Shown here one piece after another: positions 36,846 to 46,322 of a stretch of 64,000 nt of DNA. Positions within the stretch are counted from its first letter, which is position 1; every line of letters begins with the position of its first letter. A model generated the notes under the pieces. That model saw nothing but the letters and a program-made list of their open reading frames with translations. It was not told the DNA's origin and ran no database searches. Where the stretch lies: positions 1,052,634-1,116,633 of the forward strand of contig NZ_JHAL01000002.1 in the NCBI RefSeq assembly GCF_000738005.1, written 5' to 3'. The position numbers and the translations under genes were made by a program. The DNA is from Bifidobacterium crudilactis (lineage in GTDB: Bacteria > Actinomycetota > Actinomycetes > Actinomycetales > Bifidobacteriaceae).

Positions 36846-39137
36846 TCAGGTATCGATTTTGCTGCGGTCGAAGTCGTCGGCATTCTCGACGATGAACTGC
36901 TTACGAGGTGGCACATCGTCACCCATCAGCAAGGAGAACACATCGGAGGCATGCTCGGCATCCTCCATGCGAATCCTTCTGAGCATCCGCGAGCGCGGGT
37001 CCATCGTCGTATCGGCAAGCTGGTCGGCATCCATCTCTCCAAGACCCTTGTACCGCTGAATATCCTCGTGGAAATCAATGCGCTGTTTTTTCAATTCGGC
37101 CAATTTGCCGGCAAGCTCATCATCCGAATAGGTGTAGATGTACTCCCCCTTGCGCTTGCCCGCGAGCGCAATACGATGCAGCGGCGGCACGGCGGCGTAG
37201 ACATGCCCATGCTCGACGAGCGGCCGCATATACCTGTAGAACAACGTCAACAGCAGAATGCGGATATGAGCGCCGTCCACATCGGCATCCGTCATCATGA
37301 TGACCTTGTTGTAGCGCGATTGCGTGATGTCGAAGCTGGCACCGGACCCTGCACCGATAACCTGAATAATCGCCGCGCACTCCTTATTGGAGAGCATCTG
37401 GGAAAGCGATGCCTTCTGCACGTTGAGAATCTTGCCTCGGATGGGCAGCAGGGCCTGAAACATCGAATTCCTCGCCGCCTTCGCGGTGCCGAGAGCCGAG
37501 TCCCCCTCGACGATGAAGAGTTCGGCGATGTCGTCGTTGCCCGGCTGGGAATCCGACAGCTTGGCCGGCATCGACGCGGATTCCAAGGCGTTCTTGCGAC
37601 GTGTGACTTCCTTGGTCTTTCGCGCCTGAACGCGGGCATGCATCTCGCCGACGATCTTCTCCAGCACGCGTGAGGATTGCTCCTTGAACCCTCTTCTCGA
37701 ACCGGAAATCATCTCACCGAACTGTTTGTCGGTCATCCGGGTGACGATGGGCTTCACCTGTGCGGTGCCGAGCACATCCTTGGTCTGGCCTTGGAACTGC
37801 GGTTCGGCGATGCGCACGGTGACCACCGCGACAAGCCCGGCCAGCACATCGTCGCGCTCGATCTTGGTGTGAGAATCCTTCAGATTCACCTTGAGTTTGC
37901 GGGCGTTGCTCTCGACGTATTTTCGAATCTGCTTGGTCAGGGCATTCATGAATCCGTCGACATGCATCCCGCCGCCTGGTGTCTCCACCACGTTGACGAA
38001 GCTCATCAGTGTGGTGTCATAGCCGTTTATCCAACGCAAGGCTATATCGACGCCACACTTGCGGTGCACCTTCTCCGCGTGAAGCTGTCCTCCCTCGACG
38101 ACCTTCTGCGTCTCCTCCTCGTATTCACCTTCACCGGTGATATGCCATATATCGTTGACCGGCTCTCCTTTGGACAGGAAGTCGACGAAATCGATCACAC
38201 CGCCCGTGTGGAGGAATTCCTGTATTCGAGGATGTCCCTGCTCGCTGCGAATGGGCAAAGCGGCCTTCGCCGGACCGTTGTCTTCATTCTCGTCGTCACT
38301 GCTCGATTCTCCATCGTCAGCATCATCGACGGGAACCGTATCCTCATCATCGACGGGGGCCACATCGGCATTGTCGGCAAGCGTCGTATCTACGACCTGC
38401 GATTCCTGGTCACCGTCACTGTCATCGTCGGTCACGTGCTCGTCGATGACGGTGATTTTCAGCCCCGGAACCAGGAAGCTGGTCTGCCTTACACGTTCGA
38501 CCAACTGCTCGTAACTGAATCGGGCGGTGCTGTTGAAGATTTCAGGATCGGCCCAATACCGGATGCGGGTGCCGGTCTTCTTGGGCGACACCTTGCCTAC
38601 GACCCGCAGCTCAGTGGGCTTGTTTCGCCGTGTGCGCTTGAACGGGGCCTGGGGTGAGGGCCGGTCAGCATCCACATCGTCATAGACGCCGGGGTGCCCC
38701 TGTTTGAATTCCATACGGTAGGTCTTGCCATCACGATCGACCTCAACGTCAAAGCGCAGGCTCAGTGCGTTGACCACCGAAGAACCCACGCCATGCAGGC
38801 CACCGACGGCATTGTAGGAGGAATCGCCGAATTTGGCTCCGGCATGCAGTTTGGTGAGTACCACCTCCACACCCGTCAGACCGGTTTTGGGTTCGACATC
38901 CACAGGGATGCCTCGCCCGTTGTCCGCCACGCTGATGGAACCGTCCTGGTGCAAAGTCACCACGATGTCGTTGCAGGCGCCCGCCAAAGCCTCGTCGACC
39001 GAGTTGTCGATAATCTCCCACAGGCAGTGCATCAGCCCCTGGCTGTCGGTCGTGCCGATATACATGCCCGGGCGCTTGCGAACCGCATCCAAGCCTTCGA
39101 GAATCGTCAGACTCTGCGCACCATAGGATTTCGCCAT
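36846..39137 (-). CDS. parE: DNA topoisomerase IV subunit B
   Basis: The ATPase subunit paired with ParC. GHKL motifs are visible: LWEIIDNSVDEALAG, SVADNGRGIPVDV and GGLHGVGSSVVNAL. The TOPRIM part has IVEGDSALGTAKAARN and MMTDADVDGAHIRILLLTLF. ELFIVEGDSALGTAK instead of EGDSAGGSAK favours ParE over GyrB. An unusual feature is an acidic insertion at about residues 234-290, with many Asp and Glu, in the transducer region between the ATPase and the QxxxFLHTGG stretch. At 763 residues it is about 60 longer than usual. ATG 39137; an expected downstream terminator is replaced by a family A repeat. Confidence 0.9.
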   Translation of the reverse strand: MAKSYGAQSLTILEGLDAVRKRPGMYIGTTDSQGLMHCLWEIIDNSVDEALAGACNDIVVTLHQDGSISVADNGRGIPVDVEPKTGLTGVEVVLTKLHAGAKFGDSSYNAVGGLHGVGSSVVNALSLRFDVEVDRDGKTYRMEFKQGHPGVYDDVDADRPSPQAPFKRTRRNKPTELRVVGKVSPKKTGTRIRYWADPEIFNSTARFSYEQLVERVRQTSFLVPGLKITVIDEHVTDDDSDGDQESQVVDTTLADNADVAPVDDEDTVPVDDADDGESSSDDENEDNGPAKAALPIRSEQGHPRIQEFLHTGGVIDFVDFLSKGEPVNDIWHITGEGEYEEETQKVVEGGQLHAEKVHRKCGVDIALRWINGYDTTLMSFVNVVETPGGGMHVDGFMNALTKQIRKYVESNARKLKVNLKDSHTKIERDDVLAGLVAVVTVRIAEPQFQGQTKDVLGTAQVKPIVTRMTDKQFGEMISGSRRGFKEQSSRVLEKIVGEMHARVQARKTKEVTRRKNALESASMPAKLSDSQPGNDDIAELFIVEGDSALGTAKAARNSMFQALLPIRGKILNVQKASLSQMLSNKECAAIIQVIGAGSGASFDITQSRYNKVIMMTDADVDGAHIRILLLTLFYRYMRPLVEHGHVYAAVPPLHRIALAGKRKGEYIYTYSDDELAGKLAELKKQRIDFHEDIQRYKGLGEMDADQLADTTMDPRSRMLRRIRMEDAEHASDVFSLLMGDDVPPRKQFIVENADDFDRSKIDT

Positions 39138-39181
39138 TAATTACTCTCCGCTAGTCATCGTTTTGCCGGCACCGCCACAAG

Positions 39182-39217
39182 AAAACGCGACCCATGAACG
39201 TGCACGGGTCGCGTTTT
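39182..39217. terminator. Intrinsic terminator between sigA and parE
   Basis: AAAACGCGACCC (39182-39193) pairs with GGGTCGCGTTTT (39206-39217), a perfect 12-bp stem with T/A tracts on both sides. It lies 19 bases after the sigma factor stop on the minus strand and should end that transcript before parE. Confidence 0.8.
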
Positions 39218-39235
39218 CGTATGCACTCTCCGTGT

Positions 39236-40759
39236 TCACTGGTCCAGGAAGTCACGCAAGGTCTGGGACCTCGACGGATGCCTCAATTTGGACATGGTCT
39301 TGGATTCGATCTGACGGATGCGTTCACGGGTCACACCGTAGACACGACCGATGTCGTCGAGCGTCTTGGGCTGGCCATCCTCAAGGCCGTAACGCATCTT
39401 TATGACACCTGCCTCGCGTGGGCTGAGCGTTTCGAGAACCTGCCTGAACTGATCCTGCAACAGCGAGAACGCCACGGCGTCCGAAGGGGCGATGGCGTCG
39501 GTGTCTTCGATGAGATCGCCGAATTCGGAGTCACCGTCCTCACCGAGAGGAGTATGCAGTGAAATCGGTTCACGTCCGTATTTCTGGACTTCCTGGACCT
39601 TCTCCACCGGCATATCCAGTTCACGTGCCAGTTCGTCGGGCGTAGGCTCACGACCGAGATCCTGCAGCATCTGCCGCTGCACACGCGAAAGCTTGTTGAT
39701 GACTTCGACCATGTGGACCGGAACGCGAATAGTCCTGGCCTGGTCCGCCATGGCGCGGGTTATGGCCTGACGAATCCACCATGTGGCATAGGTGGAGAAC
39801 TTGAAGCCCTTCTTCCAATCGAATTTCTCGACTGCACGGATAAGGCCAAGATTGCCTTCCTGAATCAAATCAAGGAAGAGCATGCCTCGACCGGTGTATC
39901 GCTTGGCCAGCGACACCACCAGACGGAGATTGGCCTCAAGCAGATGGTCCTTGGCCTTCTTGCCATCCGATGCAGCCCATTTGAGCTCTCGGCGGCGCTT
40001 GAATTCCAAGGATTCACCTTCGTCATCCAGTATGTGCTGGGCGAACAAACCGGCCTCGATACGCTCGGAAAGATCGACCTCCTGCTCGGCATTCAGCAGA
40101 CTCACACGACCGATCTGCTTGAGGTAATCCTTCACCGGATCGGCAGTGGCACCGGTTGCGACCACTCTGCGTTTGGGATTGCCGGAGGGAACGGTGTTCT
40201 CGTCATCCTCGGAATCATTGACGACGAAGGCTCCTTTGGCCTTGACTACCTCTTCCTGCTTGGGCGCATCGTCGTCGCTGTCATCGTCATCGTCGCCCTG
40301 GCTGTCATCGTCATCGCCGTCAGCAGCGTCATCGTCCGAAGCATCGTTGTCTTCGTTGTCGTCGATGTCGTCATCATCAATATCCTCGATGCCGTCATCT
40401 TCCTGAAGGTCTTCGACATCCTCTTCGGATTTCGCCTTCTTGGATTTACGCGTCGTGGACGCGGCTTTCTTCCTCTTTGGGGCGGCCTTGCTTTTCCGCC
40501 CACCGGTGGCGGCCCGCTCGGAGGAGCCCTGCCCTTCGGCTGAATCGACGATGTCGGTCTCGTTGGTGTCTGCGGCATTTGCGGACTTTGCCGTCTTGCT
40601 CGCGGACGCTTTAGCCTTGCGGGGCGATGCCGTGCGTTTGGCAGTTGCAGCCCCCTTGGCGGATGTTTTGGCTCGAGAGGCACCAGCCTTCTTCGTCGTG
40701 CTCGACGCTTTAGCCGTGTCGATATCGTTCTTCTCAGCCGTCGTATCCTTAGTGGCCAA
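39236..40759 (-). CDS. sigA: Principal RNA polymerase sigma factor (sigma-70 group 1)
   Basis: Regions 1.2 to 4 are complete: [20 protein letters not shown] (1.2), [20 protein letters not shown] (2.1-2.2), [20 protein letters not shown] (2.3-2.4), region 3 [20 protein letters not shown] and 4.2 [20 protein letters not shown]. The N-terminal 205 residues are unusual: a Lys/Ala-rich stretch (about 10-110) followed by a strongly acidic stretch (111-170) with many consecutive Asp. A TTG start at 40759 is chosen because AGGAGGAA stands just before it; upstream codons lack any such site. It would transcribe most genes here. Confidence 0.93.
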   Translation of the reverse strand: MATKDTTAEKNDIDTAKASSTTKKAGASRAKTSAKGAATAKRTASPRKAKASASKTAKSANAADTNETDIVDSAEGQGSSERAATGGRKSKAAPKRKKAASTTRKSKKAKSEEDVEDLQEDDGIEDIDDDDIDDNEDNDASDDDAADGDDDDSQGDDDDDSDDDAPKQEEVVKAKGAFVVNDSEDDENTVPSGNPKRRVVATGATADPVKDYLKQIGRVSLLNAEQEVDLSERIEAGLFAQHILDDEGESLEFKRRRELKWAASDGKKAKDHLLEANLRLVVSLAKRYTGRGMLFLDLIQEGNLGLIRAVEKFDWKKGFKFSTYATWWIRQAITRAMADQARTIRVPVHMVEVINKLSRVQRQMLQDLGREPTPDELARELDMPVEKVQEVQKYGREPISLHTPLGEDGDSEFGDLIEDTDAIAPSDAVAFSLLQDQFRQVLETLSPREAGVIKMRYGLEDGQPKTLDDIGRVYGVTRERIRQIESKTMSKLRHPSRSQTLRDFLDQ

Positions 40760-40860
40760 CGTTTCCTCCTGGATGATCCTGCCCGTGCACCTAGCATGAA
40801 GGCGCACTTATGACAAGGGCAAATTGTCAACTAATAGAGTGAACCATCTTCCAAGGACGA

Positions 40861-41799
40861 TTATTCCCGAAACGACTGTTTTCCTGCCCCGTTCGGATGG
40901 ATATTATGCTCCAGGGCGCAAATCACTATGGATGCCAGGCGACATGATACATCCAAGGACAGCGCCTGCCGGGCATAGGCTTCCGCAGAGGCATCCCCGA
41001 GCCACCAGTTGATGTAGGCGATTACCGCCAACGCCTGAACACGATACTCCTCGGGCACGCTCGCACACATCGCGCTTAATGCTGAAATCCCATTACGGCA
41101 TCGTCTCAACGCACAGGCGCAAGGCGTGAGACGGAAGGCTCGTTGCAGCTGCCCTGTCATCAATGCCGCGTTCTTTCGATGATGCGGCCTGCAAGCCATG
41201 TCCTTCAACTGTTCGACGGTGACATTCTGCCGTTCCGGCATTGCAGCCGATATCGAGACGCCGGTCAGAAGGCTCAAAATCACCACATCGCGTATAGACA
41301 GCACCTCGGCCATACCAACCGCCAGATATGCCAGCCAATCCCCGGTATCACGGTACTCGGCAACGCCTCCGCCGCGCTGCAATGCCGAGGAACACGATAA
41401 CCCTTCTGCGTTGCAGGGCTCGGGGCCGATCCAGGCCAACCAGTCATCGATAAATGACTCGAAACAATATTCGACGGCATGTTCCATACCCGATTCCGAA
41501 CGGATATCGGTAAACAACTCTCTGAATTCATGCATTCGCTGCGGGGTAAAGCATGGAGGCTCATATCCCGGCCCCGCCGGGGATTGCGCTACCCTGTGCT
41601 CATCTCCCCTGTGCTCATCATCTACCCATTGCATAGGAACTGCATACGGGCCGCACCCGATGCCGCTCACTGCACCGCTGCCAGCCGACGAGTCGTCAGC
41701 CCGTACCGTATCGTCATGCAACGCCCTATCCGTCTGCGCTGCGTCACCAGCCTGAGATGAGTCACCAAGCAGTGATGTATTCCTCCGCGAAGTATCCAT
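40861..41799 (-). CDS. DUF4192-like protein
   Basis: An actinobacterial protein of unknown function. The C-terminal part RVQALAVIAYINWWLGDASA, then EAYARQALSLDVSCRLASIV and CALEHNIHPNG resembles the DUF4192 family, whose end carries a helical ALAWWRGDG...A..AL pattern. Earlier regions are poorly conserved. A start at 41799 (MDTSRRN) is assumed; the open frame continues to 41931 and the true start is uncertain. It lies 101 bases upstream of the sigma factor on the same strand and is divergent from the polyprenyl synthetase. Confidence 0.6.
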   Translation of the reverse strand: MDTSRRNTSLLGDSSQAGDAAQTDRALHDDTVRADDSSAGSGAVSGIGCGPYAVPMQWVDDEHRGDEHRVAQSPAGPGYEPPCFTPQRMHEFRELFTDIRSESGMEHAVEYCFESFIDDWLAWIGPEPCNAEGLSCSSALQRGGGVAEYRDTGDWLAYLAVGMAEVLSIRDVVILSLLTGVSISAAMPERQNVTVEQLKDMACRPHHRKNAALMTGQLQRAFRLTPCACALRRCRNGISALSAMCASVPEEYRVQALAVIAYINWWLGDASAEAYARQALSLDVSCRLASIVICALEHNIHPNGAGKQSFRE

Positions 41800-42022
41800 G
41801 AGCCGATCGCCGTCCTTTATCCGTTGTGCCAGATGCCATCCACGAATCCGCCTTGGCTGCGATCTCTTCTGAAGCAGTCTCTTCCGAACCATCCTGCGCA
41901 ATCCGCTGTGATGACCAGCTTGACGATTCACGGCGATTCAACACAGAAAGAGCGATGCATGTGGTCGAATTGGCCACTTAGATGTCTGCGGTGCACGGAG
42001 CACCCGGTATTTGCACACCCTT

Positions 42023-43291
42023 ATGGATATTCTCGTACGTATGGATTCAGCTGAAGACATCCCCATCATCGAAGCCCGCATCGATCATCTGGTCAGGCGA
42101 TACATCGCCTCCGACGGGCTCTCCGCGATTCCCGATCCGTGTGGTCAGGTGATGGATGCAGTGGCCGGACAGGCCCTCATCTCCAATCAGGGCGGCAAAC
42201 GTCTTCGCGCTCTGCTGACGCTCGCAGCATACGATGCAGCTATATCCGCAAGGCAGGGCAAGGACGCCACATTCACCTCCGCATCGTCTCAGCGGGATCT
42301 CGTCATGGACGTGGCCTGCGCCATCGAAGTGTTCCAAACAGGCGCGCTCGTGCATGACGACATCATCGACGACTCGGATTTGCGACGGGGCAAGCCCTCG
42401 GCACATGTCGCCCTCTCGCTCGGCATCATCGACGACAAGGCATCTTCATCCGTATCGCGCACTGCATCCCCGACCGATATGGCTGACTCGTCGGCCCCAG
42501 CGGACGGCAATCACCTCGCCTTCGGCAAAGGCCTCGGCATCATGCTCGGCGATATCCTGGCCACAGCCAGCATATCCATCGCACAGCAGGCATGCGAGGG
42601 GCTTTCGACGCCCGTTCCGCCCCACTCCACAGCAACGGCAGACAGCAGACCTCGGGCAGTAGACCCAATGAACGCCTTTCTCTCGATGCACCGCGAAGTC
42701 GAAATCGGGCAGGTCCTGGACCTGGGCGTGGAGCATGTTCCGCTCGATGACCCTGAGCGTCTGGCTGAAGCGTCCCTCAGCGTTTTTCGATGGAAGACAG
42801 CCAGCTACACCACCATTGCCCCCATCGAGCTCGGCTTGCTGGCAGCAGGCATCGAAGCAGGCTCCGCCCGGGCGACCGCGCTGCGCATCGGCCTGACACT
42901 GGGTGTGGCCTTCCAATTGGCGGACGACCTTCTCGATGTGGTCTCGGACAGCGACCACACCGGCAAACCAATCGGCGGGGACATCCGCGAAGGCAAGCGC
43001 ACCGTTCTGCTCGCCGATGCCTTGTCGGAAGCCTCCGAGCAGGATCGCGCCTTGCTGACCACCATCTATGAGCGCGACGACCGAAGCCCGGAGGAGGTCA
43101 ATCGCACCATCGAGATATTCCATCGTACGGGGGCGATCGACAAATCACGCAGGCGCATCACCGCGCTCTGGCACCGAACTCTGGATGCACTGACCGAGGC
43201 GAGTACCGCGCTTGGCTTAGACTCGACAGCAAACGCCGCGTTGCACGATGCCTGTGCGCTGTTCATACCATATGAACTTCGCAAACCCTGA
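42023..43291 (+). CDS. Polyprenyl diphosphate synthase
   Basis: A trans-isoprenyl diphosphate synthase that makes the lipid tail of quinones or carriers. The first Asp-rich motif is LVHDDIIDDSDLRRG (DDxxD) and the second is FQLADDLLDVVSD. GGKRLRALLTL precedes the first motif. FRWKTASYT (KT motif) and GKPIGGDIREGKRTVLL are also conserved. An insertion of about 60 residues around 140-215, Ser/Ala/Pro-rich, follows the first motif. The start is uncertain: ATG 42023 or 42041, with no clear ribosome site. It precedes the PASTA kinase by 83 bases, likely in one transcript. Chain length cannot be read from sequence. Confidence 0.9.
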   Translation: MDILVRMDSAEDIPIIEARIDHLVRRYIASDGLSAIPDPCGQVMDAVAGQALISNQGGKRLRALLTLAAYDAAISARQGKDATFTSASSQRDLVMDVACAIEVFQTGALVHDDIIDDSDLRRGKPSAHVALSLGIIDDKASSSVSRTASPTDMADSSAPADGNHLAFGKGLGIMLGDILATASISIAQQACEGLSTPVPPHSTATADSRPRAVDPMNAFLSMHREVEIGQVLDLGVEHVPLDDPERLAEASLSVFRWKTASYTTIAPIELGLLAAGIEAGSARATALRIGLTLGVAFQLADDLLDVVSDSDHTGKPIGGDIREGKRTVLLADALSEASEQDRALLTTIYERDDRSPEEVNRTIEIFHRTGAIDKSRRRITALWHRTLDALTEASTALGLDSTANAALHDACALFIPYELRKP

Positions 43292-43374
43292 GATGGGCGC
43301 CACGAGGTGTAACTTTCGACAAGACCAGTACGATATCGGATGCCTTTCGCTATCGACGACCGTAGGATACAAGC

Positions 43375-45489
43375 ATGAGTGAAGAGGGACTACAGCCGCA
43401 GGGCCTGACCTTGGACGGACGGTACCGTATCATTCGCCGCATCGCCGAGGGCGGCATGGCCACGGTGTACGAAGCCACCGACGAACGTCTGTCCCGCCAG
43501 GTTGCCGTCAAAATCATGCACCTGCAACTTGCCCAGGGGCCCCACCGCGCCCAGTTCATCGAACGATTCCACCGCGAGGTTCGTGCTGCGGCATCAATCG
43601 CCGACCCGCACATCGTCCAGGTCTACGACAGCGGAGAGTATCAAGGCCGGAACTACCTGGTCATGGAATATGTACGCGGTGTGAATCTGCGGTACGAGAT
43701 GAATCTGCAACAGACCTTCAGCGTGCACGAAACGCTGCGCATCACCAGAGAGACCTTGGAAGGTCTCGCCTCGGCACACGAGTCGGGTGTGGTCCACCGC
43801 GACGTCAAACCGGAGAACATTCTGCTGAACACCCGAGGCCATGTGCAGATCACCGATTTCGGACTCGCGAAGGCCGCATCGCAGGCCACGCTGTCCACAA
43901 CCGGCATGCTGCTGGGCACGGCTGCATACCTTGCGCCCGAGATGATCGAACTCAATCAGGCCACCAAACAGGGTGATGTGTACTCGGTGGGCATCATCGC
44001 CTACGAGATGATCACCGGTTCGGTGCCCTTCGCCAGCGATAATCCGGTGACCCTCGCCTTCAAACACGTGCATGACGATGTTCCTCGTCTCGATGTCGTA
44101 TGCGAGGGCATCGACCCGGAAGTGGCGATATTGATAGGCCACCTGTGCGAACGCCACATGGATGCACGACCAGCCGATGCGGAGGCCGCGCTCAAAGAGC
44201 TCAGAGCATGCGAGGCTCGACTCTCACCAGAAGCGGGACTCTTCACCATGCCCGCTCCAGGCCCATACGAAGCCCAATCGCGCGGTACCCAGACGGATGA
44301 CGATTCCGCACTATCTCAATCGTCGAGCACAACCCAGGCGAGTATCGTGAGCACATCCGCACTGCCCACGAACCCGCCGGCTCCCCGCTCGGATGAGACG
44401 GTCAATCTCAGCGCTCTCCCCTCCTCGGCCGATTCGGGTGCGCCGAATTCCGAAAACACTACGGTGCTGTCCGAAGGCCCGGGTTCAGAGCCCGGCAAGC
44501 AGCACGGCAATAAGCGTAAACGTCCTGTCATCATCGCGGCCATCGTCGCGGTACTCCTGCTGCTCGCCGCAGGGGGCGGCGCCTCCTGGTGGTATTTCCT
44601 GGGCCCCGGCAGCTATTGGGCCGTTCCCCAGCCCACGGACATATCCTGCACGGCAAACACCGTCTGCAAGTTGACCGGCGCGGAGTTCTCAAAGTTCAAG
44701 AGCACCCTTGCCGTCAGCGGCATCAACTATTCGACCACCGAAGCCTACAGCGACACCGTAGCCAAGGGTAGAATCATCTCTTCGAATCCGGAAAGCGTCG
44801 GCGCTCATGTCAGCAAACGAGGCGGCAGTCTGACCATCGTCGTTTCCAAGGGCATCCAGCAGGCGACCATTCCGGCCGATCTGCTCGATTCCGCTTCCAC
44901 AGCCGGCAAGAAACCTCTTGAGGCCTTGAAACAGGCGGGTTTCAGCGCGGTTACCCACGACGAAAACGCAGATGACTACAGTATGGACGTTCCCGCCGGT
45001 GCGGCTATCAGCGTTTCGCCCGAGCCGGGCAGCACAGTGAACCACAATGCTGCGGTTACGGTGGTTCTTTCTAAAGGCCCGAAGCCCGTCAGCATGCCCG
45101 ACATCGTCGGCAAGTCCAAGGACTCCGCTCAACAACAGCTGGATGAGGCGCGTCTCAAAGTGAGCTATGCCGAGGACTGGTCGGACAGCGTCGACAGCGG
45201 GAAGGTCATCTCCGCCACCCAGCAGGCTGGGGCTCAGCTGCATTGGGGAGATGCCGTCAACGTCGTCGTTTCCAAGGGACCACAGACCGTCACCATGCCC
45301 GATGTGCGCGGGCAAAGTTCGGATGACGCCAGCAAAACATTGAAAGCGCTCGGCTTCGATGTCGAGATTTCCGCGCCGCTCGGCGATCTGACCCACACGG
45401 TACGTCTGCAAAGCCCCGACCCCGGTCAGACCGTGCGTCTTAGAGACCACAACGGCAAAGCCACGGTTATCACGCTCACCGTGGTGTGA
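43375..45489 (+). CDS. pknB: PASTA-domain serine/threonine protein kinase
   Basis: A membrane-anchored Hanks-type kinase. The kinase domain (about 17-270) has the glycine loop IAEGGMATVYEA, the lysine in VAVKIMHL (K46), the catalytic loop VVHRDVKPENILLN (HRD at 141-143), DFGLAKA (161-163), an activation loop rich in Ser/Thr and GTAAYLAPEM. A Ser/Thr/Pro-rich juxtamembrane stretch leads to one transmembrane helix (about 384-408). Four extracellular PASTA-like repeats follow, each ending in a VVSKG or VVLSKG motif; the first is degenerate with two cysteines. Such kinases sense muropeptides and control growth and division. It follows the polyprenyl synthase gene and ends at a family A repeat. 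Confidence 0.94.
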   Translation: MSEEGLQPQGLTLDGRYRIIRRIAEGGMATVYEATDERLSRQVAVKIMHLQLAQGPHRAQFIERFHREVRAAASIADPHIVQVYDSGEYQGRNYLVMEYVRGVNLRYEMNLQQTFSVHETLRITRETLEGLASAHESGVVHRDVKPENILLNTRGHVQITDFGLAKAASQATLSTTGMLLGTAAYLAPEMIELNQATKQGDVYSVGIIAYEMITGSVPFASDNPVTLAFKHVHDDVPRLDVVCEGIDPEVAILIGHLCERHMDARPADAEAALKELRACEARLSPEAGLFTMPAPGPYEAQSRGTQTDDDSALSQSSSTTQASIVSTSALPTNPPAPRSDETVNLSALPSSADSGAPNSENTTVLSEGPGSEPGKQHGNKRKRPVIIAAIVAVLLLLAAGGGASWWYFLGPGSYWAVPQPTDISCTANTVCKLTGAEFSKFKSTLAVSGINYSTTEAYSDTVAKGRIISSNPESVGAHVSKRGGSLTIVVSKGIQQATIPADLLDSASTAGKKPLEALKQAGFSAVTHDENADDYSMDVPAGAAISVSPEPGSTVNHNAAVTVVLSKGPKPVSMPDIVGKSKDSAQQQLDEARLKVSYAEDWSDSVDSGKVISATQQAGAQLHWGDAVNVVVSKGPQTVTMPDVRGQSSDDASKTLKALGFDVEISAPLGDLTHTVRLQSPDPGQTVRLRDHNGKATVITLTVV

Positions 45490-45506
45490 TGCCAGGGGCA
45501 TCACGA

Positions 45507-45577
45507 GATAACTGCACTAAAAGGACAGCTTTATTGAAGAAATTCTGCTATTTTTCTGTCCTTTTAGTGCAGTTATC
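45507..45577. repeat. Family A 71-bp palindromic element, copy 4
   Basis: Arms start GATAACTGCACTAAAAGG; 22 bases pair perfectly, the innermost pair being lost. The loop, TTTATTGAAGAAATTCTGC plus the run up to the second arm, is the most diverged of the five, but the length is again exactly 71. It lies between the convergent pknB and plsC genes, 15 bases beyond the plsC stop. Confidence 0.9.
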
Positions 45578-45592
45578 CTGTAATGCGTGCGG

Positions 45593-46273
45593 CTATCCCT
45601 TTTTCTGGCTGTTCTTGAGAACCTGAGCGTACATATCGACGTATTCCTGGCCGCTCAGTGCCCGAATATCCTGCATCATGCGATCAGTGAGCTGTCGGAG
45701 CTGCTCTCGGGTGACATTCTCCGAGGGGGTTTTCGGTACCTGAATCGCTTTGCCGAAAACAACCTTGGTGTTGCCCTTCCCCGGAATGACGGTGCCAGGC
45801 CTCTGCAATTCCCTGGAACCGATAATCGCCGTCGGAATAATCGGAGCGCCCGTTTCATAAGCCAGACGTGCCACGCCCGTATGGCCGCGGAACAATCGGC
45901 CATCAGGACTGCGAGTTCCTTCCGGATGAATACCGAAGATATTTCCGGCCTCGAGGACGTGTCGCGCCGTTTCCAGCGCACCAAGCGCCTTGGAGCCTCC
46001 CGAGCGATCAACTGGGAACACTCCCACGGAGGTGAACCACCATTTCTTGAAGCGGCCCTTGATTCCCTTGCCGTTGAAATACTCGGCCTTGCCCATGAAA
46101 TGAATCATGCGGGGGCTGGAGAGTGGCAACAGAGCATCGTCGATGACGGCGAGATGGTTTGAGGCGATGATCGCCCCTCCCTGCTTGGGGATGTTCTCGG
46201 CACCCTCAACAACGGGATGAAAACGCCTCCGCGCCACAGGTCCAAGCGTTTTAACGAAAAACCAATACAGCAC
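45593..46273 (-). CDS. plsC: 1-acyl-sn-glycerol-3-phosphate acyltransferase family protein
   Basis: A PlsC-family acyltransferase for phospholipid synthesis at the membrane. The conserved blocks are SNHLAVIDDALL (NHxxxxD catalytic motif), GVFPVDRSGGS, GIHPEGTRSPDGRLFRG (block III with EGTR) and IIPTAIIGSREL. The N-terminus (MLYWFFVKTLGPVARR) is a short membrane-associating stretch. Length 226 is typical. It is divergent from the small membrane protein at 46323 with a 49-base gap. It could also be an acyltransferase of related specificity. Confidence 0.88.
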   Translation of the reverse strand: MLYWFFVKTLGPVARRRFHPVVEGAENIPKQGGAIIASNHLAVIDDALLPLSSPRMIHFMGKAEYFNGKGIKGRFKKWWFTSVGVFPVDRSGGSKALGALETARHVLEAGNIFGIHPEGTRSPDGRLFRGHTGVARLAYETGAPIIPTAIIGSRELQRPGTVIPGKGNTKVVFGKAIQVPKTPSENVTREQLRQLTDRMMQDIRALSGQEYVDMYAQVLKNSQKKG

Positions 46274-46322
46274 GGTGCCTCCTCGTCAGCAATTGCCAAC
46301 CGCTGCGGTTAAAGTATGGGAT

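Noticed and set aside
37677..38657. Open frame of 326 codons on the + strand with a hydrophobic middle
   Set aside because: Antisense to parE. The hydrophobic part is the complement of the acidic Asp codons (GAC/GTC), so it is a shadow of the ParE insertion.
39713..40543. Open frame on the + strand that looks like a membrane protein (runs of Val and Ile)
   Set aside because: The complement of the poly-Asp stretch of the sigma factor gives Val/Ile runs; it is not a real membrane gene.
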